DNA from: Falsiroseomonas sp.
GTDB lineage: Bacteria; Pseudomonadota; Alphaproteobacteria; Acetobacterales; Acetobacteraceae
Reading direction: 5' to 3'
Length of the DNA stretch: 64,000 bases
NCBI RefSeq assembly: GCF_030695085.1
Contig: NZ_JAUYTS010000056.1
Coordinates: 62,001-126,000 of the forward strand
This document shows positions 1 to 7,596 of this stretch, one piece after another (within the stretch, counting starts at the first letter, position 1; each line of letters begins with the position of its first letter). The position numbers and the translations under genes are program-made. The notes under the pieces are model-generated. The model was not told the DNA's origin. It saw nothing but the letters and a program-made list of their open reading frames with translations, and did not search any database.

Positions 1-513
1 CGGGGAGATCTCCTGCTCCTCCGGGCGCCGCAGCGCGCCCATCGGATCGACGAAAAAATCGCCGCGCCCGGCTTCGCCATCCACCTGCGCGGTGCGGACC
101 AGCAGCAGCAGCGCGTCCATGCTCCCGGGGTCGAAATTGGCTGCCAGGCGCTGCAGGGCGGGTGTCGGGCCATCGAGCCAGAAGGCATCGCCGTTCACCA
201 CGGCGAAGGGGCCCTCGCCCAGATGCGGCAGGGCCTGGGCGACGCCGCCGCCGGTCTCCAGCAGCACGTCTTCTCGCAGCACCAGCCGGTCCGGCGCATC
301 ATGCGCGGCGACGGCTTCCGCCACCTGGTCGGCGAACCAATGCGCGTTCACCACATGGTGCTGCACCCCGGCATCGCGCAGCCGGTCCAGCGCATGGTGC
401 AGCAGGGACCGGCCTTCCAGCATCAGCAGCGGCTTCGGCCGGTCATCGGTAAGCGGCCGCATCCGCGTGCCGAGCCCGGCGGCGAGCACCATGGCGTGGG
501 TCAGGGCGATCAT
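1..513 (-). CDS. murU: MurU-like sugar-1-phosphate nucleotidyltransferase (C-terminus beyond window)
   Basis: Partial gene running off the left edge; 171 codons are visible. The N-terminus carries the nucleotide-binding signature AAGLGTRMRPLT followed by RPKPLL, diagnostic of the NTP_transferase (Rossmann-like) family. The ATG overlaps the stop of the upstream AmgK-like kinase gene in an ATGA junction, so the two are translationally coupled. In Pseudomonas and many other Gram-negatives this pairing is AmgK-MurU: AmgK phosphorylates N-acetylmuramate at C1 and MurU converts it to UDP-MurNAc, a cytoplasmic peptidoglycan-recycling route that bypasses MurA/MurB. Identity as MurU rather than a mannose- or glucose-1-phosphate enzyme rests mainly on that neighbour. 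Confidence 0.8.
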   Translation of the reverse strand, partial: MIALTHAMVLAAGLGTRMRPLTDDRPKPLLMLEGRSLLHHALDRLRDAGVQHHVVNAHWFADQVAEAVAAHDAPDRLVLREDVLLETGGGVAQALPHLGEGPFAVVNGDAFWLDGPTPALQRLAANFDPGSMDALLLLVRTAQVDGEAGRGDFFVDPMGALRRPEEQEISP

Positions 514-1505
514 GCCGCTTCGGTCTCCAGCCCCGCCGGATTGGCGCGCAGTCCGGGGGGTACATGGGTGTCGAGGAACCCGGCCAGCGGCGCCGCCGCC
601 TCGTGTTCCAGCGCCCGCGCCAGCAGCGCCCAGCAGCGCGGCCCGTGGCGCAGGTAGTGCGTCTTGCCATCCCGTCGCGCCAGCCGCACCCAGAGGCAGG
701 CGACGCGCAGATGCCGCTGCGCCGCATGGGCGGCCATCGCAGCGCGGAACGCTGCCGCATCCAGTTCCGGCCGCAATGCCAGGTAGCGCGCGATGCAGGC
801 CTCCCGCAGCGCCGGGTCCACATCCCGGCGCGCATCCTCGACCAGGGAAACGAGGTCATAGGCCGGGTGGCCGAGCGCCGCGTCCTGGAAATCCAGCAGC
901 CCGACATCGGCCGGCGGCGCACGGTCCGGCAGCGGCATCAGATTGGCCGGGAAGAAATCCCGGTGCACGAAGCCGGCGGCGGCGTGGGGCGCCAGCATGG
1001 CGTGGATCGCCCGGCCGAAATCTCCCCCGATCGCCTCCGATGGCGCCTCTCCGAACGCCGCCGGCCACCACCATTCGAGAAACGTGGCCGCGGCGGTATC
1101 GGCCATGCGGACGGAATCCCACTCCGGCAGGCCCTCGGGCGGCGGCACCGCATGCAGCCGGGCCAGCGCCGCGGTGGCGGCCAGATAGTGCGGCGCAGGG
1201 TCCGCGCCGGCATCCAGAAGCTGCGCCATGGTGCTGGCGCCGAAATCCTCGATGAGGGCAAAGCCCTGGCGTGCATCCGCCGCCAGCACCTCCGGCGCGG
1301 AAAGCCCGGCGGCACGCAGATGCGCGGCGATGGCGATGAACGGCCCGAGATCCTCCTGCGGCGGCGGCGCCTCCATCAGCAGCGCCGGGCGGGGGCCGCC
1401 GACCAGCCGCGTATAGCGGCGGAAGGAGGCATCGGCCGGCAGGGGTTGCCGCGCCGCGCCCACGAAGTCGTGGTCGGCCAGGAAGGCGACGGCCTCGGCC
1501 CTCAC
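510..1505 (-). CDS. amgK: AmgK-like anomeric N-acetylmuramate/N-acetylglucosamine kinase (APH fold)
   Basis: 331-residue aminoglycoside-phosphotransferase-fold kinase. The catalytic loop HRDFFPANLM lies at about 181-190 and the Mg-binding LLDFQD at about 203-208. I chose the GTG start because it overlaps the tsaE stop in a GTGA junction; an in-frame upstream ATG would extend the protein deep into tsaE. With the downstream nucleotidyltransferase it fits the AmgK-MurU salvage pair, which phosphorylates cell-wall amino sugars for reuse. The order tsaE-amgK-murU is common in alphaproteobacteria. A generic phosphotransferase function cannot be excluded from sequence alone. Confidence 0.82.
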   Translation of the reverse strand: MRAEAVAFLADHDFVGAARQPLPADASFRRYTRLVGGPRPALLMEAPPPQEDLGPFIAIAAHLRAAGLSAPEVLAADARQGFALIEDFGASTMAQLLDAGADPAPHYLAATAALARLHAVPPPEGLPEWDSVRMADTAAATFLEWWWPAAFGEAPSEAIGGDFGRAIHAMLAPHAAAGFVHRDFFPANLMPLPDRAPPADVGLLDFQDAALGHPAYDLVSLVEDARRDVDPALREACIARYLALRPELDAAAFRAAMAAHAAQRHLRVACLWVRLARRDGKTHYLRHGPRCWALLARALEHEAAAPLAGFLDTHVPPGLRANPAGLETEAA

Positions 1506-1954
1506 GCGCCAACTCCGTGCAGTCGTCCGGCCCAGCCGGTCAGGGTTGCCACGCGCGATGTCTCCGTCGGGCCGGGGGCCAGGGTCAGGGTCAGCGCCTC
1601 GGCCGGGCGCAGCGGGCCGAGGCGGTCGGGCCATTCGATCAGGCAGATGCCATCCCGCGCCTCCTCCCAGCCCAGCTCGTCCAGGCCGTCGGGGCCATCC
1701 AGGCGCCAGAGGTCGAAATGGAAGGCCGGCCCGGCGGGCAGGTCGTAGGATTGCACCAGGGTGAAGGTGGGCGAGGGTACTTCCAGCGCCGGATCCCCCG
1801 AGGCAGCCCGCAGGAAGGCGCGGGCGAAGGCGGATTTGCCGGCGCCGAGCGGGCCTTCCAGCAGCAGCGCATCGCCCGGCCGGGTGCGCGCGGCAAGCTG
1901 CGCGGCCAGCGCCGCGGTGGCGGCCTCATCGGCCAGGGAGAGAATCAGGGACAT
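1502..1954 (-). CDS. tsaE: tRNA threonylcarbamoyladenosine biosynthesis ATPase TsaE
   Basis: 150-residue P-loop ATPase. The Walker A GPLGAGKS lies at 34-41, followed by the family block SPTFTLVQSY and the HFDLWRL segment. TsaE works with TsaB and TsaD in the threonylcarbamoyl transfer that makes t6A37 in ANN-decoding tRNAs. The length matches the family (about 150-160 aa). The ATG is the first methionine that gives a normal TsaE N-terminus; longer in-frame extensions run into the divergent reductase gene. It is the first gene of a three-gene overlapping operon with the two cell-wall salvage genes. Confidence 0.93.
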   Translation of the reverse strand: MSLILSLADEAATAALAAQLAARTRPGDALLLEGPLGAGKSAFARAFLRAASGDPALEVPSPTFTLVQSYDLPAGPAFHFDLWRLDGPDGLDELGWEEARDGICLIEWPDRLGPLRPAEALTLTLAPGPTETSRVATLTGWAGRLHGVGA

Positions 1955-2002
1955 GCGCGGCGGCAATCTGCCTCGCCGCCACTGCACCGCACAAGCCGTG
2001 CC

Positions 2003-2031
2003 CTTGATCCAGGCTGCCGCTTGGTCCAAGC
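2003..2031. promoter_or_regulatory. tandem CTTGRTCCARG palindromic sites in a divergent promoter region
   Basis: In the 106-bp region between tsaE and the ferredoxin reductase gene, GCTTGG-T-CCAAGC is a perfect 13-bp palindrome (2019-2031). A degenerate copy, CTTGATCCAGG, lies 17 bp to the left (2003-2013). The spacing and position suit an operator, but I cannot name a regulator. Confidence 0.3.
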
Positions 2032-2060
2032 AACCGCCCGACACCTGAAACGAGGCCAAA

Positions 2061-3080
2061 ATGTCGGCGGTTGTCGAGACGGATGTGGCGATCATCGGCG
2101 CGGGTCCGGTTGGGCTCTTCGCCGTGTTCGAATGCGGCATGCTGCGGATGAAGACGGTGGTGGTGGACGCGCTGGGGGAGATCGGCGGCCAGTGCAGCGC
2201 GCTGTATCCCGAAAAACCGATCTTCGACATCCCGGCGCATCCGGAGATCGCCGGCGCAGACCTGATCGCGGCGCTGCACAAGCAATGCGCCCCCTTCAAC
2301 CCGATGCTGATGCTCGGCCGCCGCGTCGATGCGCTGCGGCAGGACGGCGAAAAGCTGGTGCTGACCACCAGCGAGGGCGATGTCATCACCTGCAAGGCGG
2401 TGATCCTGGCCGCCGGCGCCGGCGCCTTCGGCCCGAACCGACCGCCGCTTGAACGCCTGCCGGAATTCGAGGCGACCGGCGCGGTGCGCTATTTGGTCAG
2501 CAAGCGGGAGGAATTCCGCGGCAAGCGCGTGGTGATCGCCGGTGGTGGCGACAGCGCGGTGGATTGGGCGCTGAGCCTGAAGCAGATTGCCGCGCATGTG
2601 ACGGTGGTGCATCGCCGCGACAAATTCCGCTGCGCGCCGGAAAGCGCCGCGCAGCTGAAGCAGGCGGCGGAGCGCGGCGAGATCGAGCTGGCCATCCCCT
2701 ACCAGCTGCACGGCCTGGAAGGCGCGGACGGCGTGCTGACCGGCGTTGCGCTGGCGACCCTGAAGGGGGAGGTGAAGACGGTGCCGGCGGACCATCTGCT
2801 GGCCTTCTTCGGCCTGTCCATGGAATTGGGCCCGATCGCGGAATGGGGCCTGGGGTTGGATCGCAGCCACATCACGGTGGAGCCCGCCAGCTGCGCCACC
2901 AACATCCCCGGCGTGCATGCCATCGGTGATATCGCGACCTATCCCGGCAAGCTGAAGCTGATCCTGCAGGGATTCTCCGAGGCCGCGATGGCGGCGCATG
3001 CCATCCATCCGCGGGTCTTCCCGGGGGAGGCGCTGCATTTCGAATACTCCACCAGCAAGGGATTGCCGGTGGCAGGCTGA
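2061..3080 (+). CDS. ferredoxin/flavodoxin--NADP+ reductase, thioredoxin-reductase-like type
   Basis: 339-residue two-dinucleotide-domain flavoprotein. The FAD motif GAGPVG is at 13-18, the NADPH motif GGGDSAVDW at about 161-169 and the FAD-closing motif GDIATYPGK near the C-terminus. The CxxC redox pair that thioredoxin reductases carry in the NADPH domain is absent (the segment around GGGDSAVDW has no cysteine pair). This places it with the YumC/TrxR-like ferredoxin-NADP+ reductases. It supplies or recycles reduced ferredoxin or flavodoxin in the cytoplasm. It is the first gene of a rightward cluster, with the AzlC gene starting 12 bp downstream. Confidence 0.88.
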   Translation: MSAVVETDVAIIGAGPVGLFAVFECGMLRMKTVVVDALGEIGGQCSALYPEKPIFDIPAHPEIAGADLIAALHKQCAPFNPMLMLGRRVDALRQDGEKLVLTTSEGDVITCKAVILAAGAGAFGPNRPPLERLPEFEATGAVRYLVSKREEFRGKRVVIAGGGDSAVDWALSLKQIAAHVTVVHRRDKFRCAPESAAQLKQAAERGEIELAIPYQLHGLEGADGVLTGVALATLKGEVKTVPADHLLAFFGLSMELGPIAEWGLGLDRSHITVEPASCATNIPGVHAIGDIATYPGKLKLILQGFSEAAMAAHAIHPRVFPGEALHFEYSTSKGLPVAG

Positions 3081-3092
3081 CAGTAGGACGCC

Positions 3093-3770
3093 GTGTCAGC
3101 CGGCGCGGCACGCCAGGGTGCGGCGCAGGCGCTCGGCGCCCCGGCCCTGGCCATGGGCGCCACCTTCCTGGCCTTTGGCGCGGCGGTGGCCGAGGCTGGG
3201 CTGTCGCTGGGCTGGGCGCTGATCTGCACCGGCGCGGTCTATGGCATGGCGGGGCAGCTGGTTCTGCTGCAGGTGGCGGCGGGTGGCGGCGCCGCCTTGC
3301 CCGCGACCATCGCGGCGACGGCCGCCAATGCCCGTTTCCTGCCGATGGCGGTCGCGATCGCCCCGCTGCTCGGCCGCGCGGGGCGGCGCTGGTGGGCGCT
3401 GCCCTTCATTGCCATCACCCCCTGGGCGGCCGGGATGCGCGTGCTGCCCACCCTGCCGGAGCCCGCCCGGCTGCCCTGGTTCCTGGGCTTCGCCCTGGCG
3501 AGCTGGTACGTCGCGCTGCTGACCACCGCCGCCGGCCATCTGGCCGCGCCGCATCTGCCGGCCGAGCTCCGCGCCGCGCTGCTATTCGCCAACCCGCTGT
3601 ATTTCTGCCTGCTGCTGGCCGCCGATGCGCGCCGCCCCGGCGTCGGCCCCGCGCTGCTGGCCGGGGTATTGGCGGCACCGCTGGCCTATGGGCTGGGCGG
3701 CGCCTGGGGGCTGCCGCTGGCCGGGCTGGTCGGTGGGACGCTCGCCTTCCTGTGGGGGCGCTGGCGGTGA
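3093..3770 (+). CDS. azlC: AzlC-family branched-chain amino acid exporter, large subunit
   Basis: 225-residue hydrophobic protein with the AzlC N-terminal pattern (MGATFLAFGAAVAEAGLS, then a GQLVLLQ motif) and several predicted transmembrane helices rich in Ala/Leu. AzlC pairs with the small AzlD subunit to export branched-chain or related amino acids across the inner membrane. The start is GTG, 12 bp after the reductase stop. Its stop overlaps the next gene's GTG start (GTGA), as expected for a two-subunit permease. Confidence 0.87.
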   Translation: MSAGAARQGAAQALGAPALAMGATFLAFGAAVAEAGLSLGWALICTGAVYGMAGQLVLLQVAAGGGAALPATIAATAANARFLPMAVAIAPLLGRAGRRWWALPFIAITPWAAGMRVLPTLPEPARLPWFLGFALASWYVALLTTAAGHLAAPHLPAELRAALLFANPLYFCLLLAADARRPGVGPALLAGVLAAPLAYGLGGAWGLPLAGLVGGTLAFLWGRWR

Positions 3771-4090
3771 GCCAGGCGGATTGGGCGCTGGCGCTGACCA
3801 TCGGCATCGGCCTGGCGCTGCGCGGGCTGGGCCTGCTGCTGGGCGGCGCGCTGCGGCCGGATCATCCGGCCATTGCCTGGGCCTCCGCGGTTTCCGTCGC
3901 CACGCTGGCGGCCTTCGTCACCCTGGCGATCGCGGTGCCATCCGGGCTGCTGGCCACCGTGCCGCTGCCGGCGCGGCTGGCCGGGCTGGCCGCCGGAGGG
4001 CTCGCCTTCTGGCTGCTGCGCGGCCGCCTGCTGCCGGCGATGGCGGCGGGGCTGGCCGCGCTGCTTCTGGTGCGCCTGATCGCCGGCTGA
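3767..4090 (+). CDS. azlD: AzlD-domain small subunit of the branched-chain amino acid exporter
   Basis: 107-residue, almost entirely hydrophobic protein with three to four predicted membrane helices, the usual size and composition of AzlD. It begins at a GTG that overlaps the azlC stop codon by 4 bp, so stoichiometric translation with AzlC is likely. The substrate is not readable from the sequence. Confidence 0.85.
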   Translation: MSQADWALALTIGIGLALRGLGLLLGGALRPDHPAIAWASAVSVATLAAFVTLAIAVPSGLLATVPLPARLAGLAAGGLAFWLLRGRLLPAMAAGLAALLLVRLIAG

Positions 4091-4180
4091 AACAGCGTGA
4101 AACCGCCCGGACCCCGCTGATCCTTGCGTAAAATTCACGCAGCGATTCATGTTCCGGCGCACGGAATGGTTGGAGACGAC

Positions 4181-4885
4181 ATGCTCGGCCAAATGCGCGC
4201 CACGGATCTCTGGCGTGGCGACATCATCCTCACCTCGATGAAGCTGCGCTTCGGCAATGAAAGCAGTGCCGGCACCTTCTGGGCGCCGGCCATCGAGAAC
4301 AGCGCCATCAACCTGCTGACCGGGTCGTTGTATTCCCACGCCATGCTCGTCACCGGCCCGGGCCGGATCATCGAATTCCGCAACAACCTGGCCGAAAAAT
4401 CGCTGCGCGCGGCGGTGACCGAGGATGGCAAGAACCTGCCCGCCGTGGCGCATGTGTTCCGCCATCGCAGCAGCAACGGCGCGATGCGGGAAAGGGTGAT
4501 GACCCATGCCCGGACCATGAAGCACGACTTCAAATCCGTGGACATGACGTATGTGCTGTCCGTCTGGCTCGGCCTCAGCCGCATCACGAATGCGTGGCGG
4601 CAGGAGGATGTGCAGGGCATGGTGGTGTGCAGCAGCTTCTGCACCGCCGCCTACGCCAAGGCCGGCAGCCCGCTGTCCCGCATGAATCCGCACAGCATGG
4701 CGCCGGGGGATATCGCCCTCTGCGCCGATCTCGGCACCGCCATCCGCAGCCGGGGGCAGAACGCGGTGGACGCCTATGTGCCGATCAACATGCTGGTCTC
4801 GGCCCGCAAATGGGCGGCGCGCCGGGCCTGGGGCCTGCCGACGCTCAACCTGGTCGGGGAGGTTTCATCGGAGGAATACGCCTGA
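4181..4885 (+). CDS. YiiX/YebB-like permuted papain-fold amidase or hydrolase
   Basis: 234-residue protein with the arrangement of circularly permuted NlpC/P60-like enzymes: GDIILTS near the N-terminus, a His in YSHAMLV, and a later cysteine block VCSSFCTAAYAKAG that would hold the nucleophile. Such enzymes cleave amide or thioester bonds, often in cell-wall or lipid-linked substrates, but the substrate here is unknown. I chose the ATG with an upstream TTGGAGA ribosome-binding site 6 nt away; an in-frame ATG at 4166 and a TTG at 4124 are alternatives. No signal peptide is visible from the chosen start. Confidence 0.65.
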   Translation: MLGQMRATDLWRGDIILTSMKLRFGNESSAGTFWAPAIENSAINLLTGSLYSHAMLVTGPGRIIEFRNNLAEKSLRAAVTEDGKNLPAVAHVFRHRSSNGAMRERVMTHARTMKHDFKSVDMTYVLSVWLGLSRITNAWRQEDVQGMVVCSSFCTAAYAKAGSPLSRMNPHSMAPGDIALCADLGTAIRSRGQNAVDAYVPINMLVSARKWAARRAWGLPTLNLVGEVSSEEYA

Positions 4886-4891
4886 CGCGGT

Positions 4892-5746
4892 TCAGGCGCC
4901 GAAGCCGTAGAGAAGCGCCGGATTGTCCACCAGGATCGCCCGGCGCTGCGCCGCATCCGGCGCCCAATCGGCCAGCAAATCGAGCAGCGCCGAATCATCC
5001 GGGATGGTGGTGGCGTTGGGATGCGGCCAGTTGGTGCCCCAGACCATCCGCTCCGGCGCCGCGGTCACCAGGGCGCGGGCCAGCGGTCCCACCGCCTCCG
5101 GCCGCGCCTGGTCCAGGCTGTAGGGGGAGGACAGCTTCACCCAGCCGCGCCCCGCCTGCACCAGCTCCATCACCACCGCCCAGGCCGGATGGCTGGCCCA
5201 ATCCGCCAGCGGCAATTGCCCGAAATGGTCGAACACCACCGGGCAGGGCGCGGCGCGCAGCACCGGCGCAAGCTCCGCGATCTGCGCGGCACTGGCAAAG
5301 ATCTGCATGTGCCAGCCGAGATCGGCCATGCGGCGCGCCAGCGGCGCGACATCCGCCGGCGCCAGCGGAATGCCCTGCACCAGGTTGGCCCGCGCGCCAA
5401 CCACGCCTTCCGCCGCCATCTCCCGCGCCAGCCAAGCCTCGAATTCCGGCCGCACCACCGCCACCATGCGGGCGCGGTCCCGCCCGGCGTGACGCAACGC
5501 CGCCAGGTGCAGCGCGTTGTCGAGGCCGTAGGTGGAAGGCTGCACCAGTACCTGCCGCGTCACGCCGAGGCGGCCCATCAGCCTTGCATGGTCCGCCAGC
5601 GTGGCGCTGCCATGTTCCCGTGCGCCGGGGGCGATGGGTGCGGCCGCGTCATAGACATGGTGGTGGCAATCCACCGCGCCCGGCGGCACCGGCAGGCGCG
5701 GCGGGGCCAGGGCGGCGGTAAAGGGAATTCTCGCGGCGTCATCCAT
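4892..5746 (-). CDS. amidohydrolase-family TIM-barrel hydrolase (COG3618, 2-pyrone-4,6-dicarboxylate hydrolase-like)
   Basis: 284-residue TIM-barrel hydrolase with the strand-1 HxH motif DCHHHVYD, an internal VFDHFG histidine and a C-terminal WGTNWPHP block. These match the LigI/4-sulfomuconolactonase-like amidohydrolases that open lactones or hydrolyse dicarboxylates. The Asp usually found in WG(T/S)DWPHP is Asn here, a variant also known to me from relatives but worth checking. The start is placed at the internal ATG after a Cys-rich leader that looks spurious. It is divergent from a D-2-hydroxyacid dehydrogenase gene, suggesting a shared catabolic role. Confidence 0.75.
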   Translation of the reverse strand: MDDAARIPFTAALAPPRLPVPPGAVDCHHHVYDAAAPIAPGAREHGSATLADHARLMGRLGVTRQVLVQPSTYGLDNALHLAALRHAGRDRARMVAVVRPEFEAWLAREMAAEGVVGARANLVQGIPLAPADVAPLARRMADLGWHMQIFASAAQIAELAPVLRAAPCPVVFDHFGQLPLADWASHPAWAVVMELVQAGRGWVKLSSPYSLDQARPEAVGPLARALVTAAPERMVWGTNWPHPNATTIPDDSALLDLLADWAPDAAQRRAILVDNPALLYGFGA

Positions 5747-5813
5747 GCCGCATAAGCTACAGCCACAAGACAGGCCGCCGGAAGCCAAGGCGGGATGAAA
5801 GGGACGAAACATC

Positions 5814-6824
5814 GTGCTGCGGGTCTTCCTGACACATACGCCGGAAATGCGCGGTGGCTACTACGCCGATGCCCCGCTGGCGGCGCTCCGCCAGGTGGCG
5901 GAGGTGACGCTGCATACCGGCGACGCCCCGCTCTCCGGCGCCGCGCTGGCCCAGGCCGCCGCGGGCTGCCACTGCATCGTGGCGGACCGCGCCACCGCCG
6001 GCACCGCGGAGACGTTTGCGAATGCCCCCGACCTGCTGGCCTTCCTGCGGGTTGCCGTGGATATCTCCACCATCGACGTGCCCGCCGCGTCTGCCGCCGG
6101 GGTGCTGGTGACGCAGGCGACGCCGGGCTTCGTGGACAGCGTGGCGGAACTCGCCATCGGCATGATGATCGATTTGGCGCGCGGGGTCTCGCCGCTGGCC
6201 GGCGCCTATCACCGCCATGCCCCGCCGGGGTCCCGCATGGGCACGCAGCTATCCGACAAGACGATCGGCATCCTCGGCTGGGGCCGCATCGCAAGGCGGG
6301 TGGCGGAGCTGGCGCTGGCCTTCCGGATGCGGGTGCTGGTGCACGACCCCTACAACCCGCCCGCGGCGATTCCAGGCATCACCGCCGTGCCGCTCGACCA
6401 GCTTTGGGCGGAGGCGGATTTCCTGGTGCCGCTCGCCGTCTCCACGCCGGAGACGCGGCACATCGTCGGCGCCCGCGCCTTCGCCGCCATGAAAGACGGC
6501 GCGCTGCTGGTGAACCTGTCGCGCGGAGAATTGGTCGATGAGGTGGCGCTCGCCGCCGCGCTGGATGGCGGGCGGCTGCGCGGGGCGGCCATGGATGTCG
6601 GCAGCGCGCCGGACCAGCGGCCGGACCCGGCGCTGGCGGCGCGGCCCAATGTGGTGGCGACGCCGCATATCGGCGGGCTGACACCGGAAGCGGCCGAGCA
6701 CCAGGCGATGGACACGGTGCGCCAGGTGGCCGCCATCGCCGCCGGGCGAATGCCGGATGGCGCGGTGAACGCGGATGCGGCGGAGCGCCTGCGCGGCTGG
6801 TGGCAGGCCAGGGCAACCCGGTGA
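5814..6824 (+). CDS. D-isomer-specific 2-hydroxyacid dehydrogenase family protein
   Basis: 336-residue NAD(P)-dependent dehydrogenase. The Rossmann motif GILGWGRIA lies mid-protein, the LVNLSRGELVDE block carries the catalytic Arg, and ATPHIGG carries the catalytic His. The normal DVFxxEP block is changed to MDVGSAPDQRP, a divergence at the position that usually follows the catalytic Glu region. Likely substrates are 2-keto or 2-hydroxy acids (glyoxylate, hydroxypyruvate, phosphoglycerate-like). The start is GTG. It faces away from the amidohydrolase gene across a 67-bp gap. Confidence 0.85.
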   Translation: MLRVFLTHTPEMRGGYYADAPLAALRQVAEVTLHTGDAPLSGAALAQAAAGCHCIVADRATAGTAETFANAPDLLAFLRVAVDISTIDVPAASAAGVLVTQATPGFVDSVAELAIGMMIDLARGVSPLAGAYHRHAPPGSRMGTQLSDKTIGILGWGRIARRVAELALAFRMRVLVHDPYNPPAAIPGITAVPLDQLWAEADFLVPLAVSTPETRHIVGARAFAAMKDGALLVNLSRGELVDEVALAAALDGGRLRGAAMDVGSAPDQRPDPALAARPNVVATPHIGGLTPEAAEHQAMDTVRQVAAIAAGRMPDGAVNADAAERLRGWWQARATR

Positions 6825-6834
6825 GGGGATTGCC

Positions 6835-7596
6835 GTGACGCTGCGGCGCCTGCCCCTGCCGCCCGGGCGGCAGATGATCGCGGATCTGTCCTGGGCTTCG
6901 CTCCGCGTGCCGCGCTGCACGCTGACGGCGCGGCTGGCGCTTCCGCGCGCGCTGGCCGCGCGCGCGGCGCTGCCGGCGCCGCGGCCGCCCTGGACCATCC
7001 TGTTCACCAAGGCCTTCGCCCTGGTGGCGGAGGACCAGCCCGCGTTGCGCCGCCTGCACGCCACCCTGCCGCGCCCGGCGCTGCTGGAGGCGCCGCACGC
7101 GATCGGCTGCATCGTGCTGGAACGCGAACATGCGGGGCAGCCGACCCTCGCCTTGGCCCGGTTCCGGGACGCGCATGCCACGCCGCTGGCCCGGCTGGCC
7201 GGGCAACTGCACCATGCCAAGACGGCGCCACCCACCGAATCGCGCCATTTCCACCGCCTGCTGCGCTTCGCCCGGCTGCCCTGGCCGCTGCGCCGGCTGA
7301 TGCTGCGCTGGGCGCTGGCCAGCGCCACGCCGCTGCTGCGCTATGGCGGCACCTTTGCCATCTCCTCCCTCGGCAGCCGCCCGGCGGCGATCGTGGACAG
7401 CGTCAGCGTGCTGCCCTGCTTCCTGTCCTACGGCCCGATCGGCGCCGATGGCGGGGTCGAGGTGTTCCTGTCCTTCGATCATCGCGTGATGGATGGCGCC
7501 GATGGCGCCGCGGCGCTGGAAGGGCTGGAGGCGGCGATGGAAACGCTGGTGGCGGCGGAACTCGCCGCCATGGCCGAGCCTATGCTGGTGGAATAA
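6835..7596 (+). CDS. stand-alone 2-oxoacid dehydrogenase acyltransferase (E2) catalytic-domain protein
   Basis: 253-residue protein resembling only the catalytic domain of dihydrolipoamide acyltransferases. The signature FDHRVMDGAD, with the catalytic His and Asp, is near residues 214-223, preceded by GGTFAISSLG, which matches the E2 core. There is no lipoyl domain or peripheral-subunit-binding domain, so it is not an ordinary E2. Such proteins may be free acyltransferases. The GTG start follows the dehydrogenase stop by 10 bp. The 3' end overlaps the convergent MFS gene by 17 bp. Confidence 0.72.
   Translation: MTLRRLPLPPGRQMIADLSWASLRVPRCTLTARLALPRALAARAALPAPRPPWTILFTKAFALVAEDQPALRRLHATLPRPALLEAPHAIGCIVLEREHAGQPTLALARFRDAHATPLARLAGQLHHAKTAPPTESRHFHRLLRFARLPWPLRRLMLRWALASATPLLRYGGTFAISSLGSRPAAIVDSVSVLPCFLSYGPIGADGGVEVFLSFDHRVMDGADGAAALEGLEAAMETLVAAELAAMAEPMLVE

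Noticed and set aside
4124-4885. TTG start of the YiiX-like gene giving 253 residues
   Set aside because: The later ATG has the better Shine-Dalgarno. The extra residues add no family feature.
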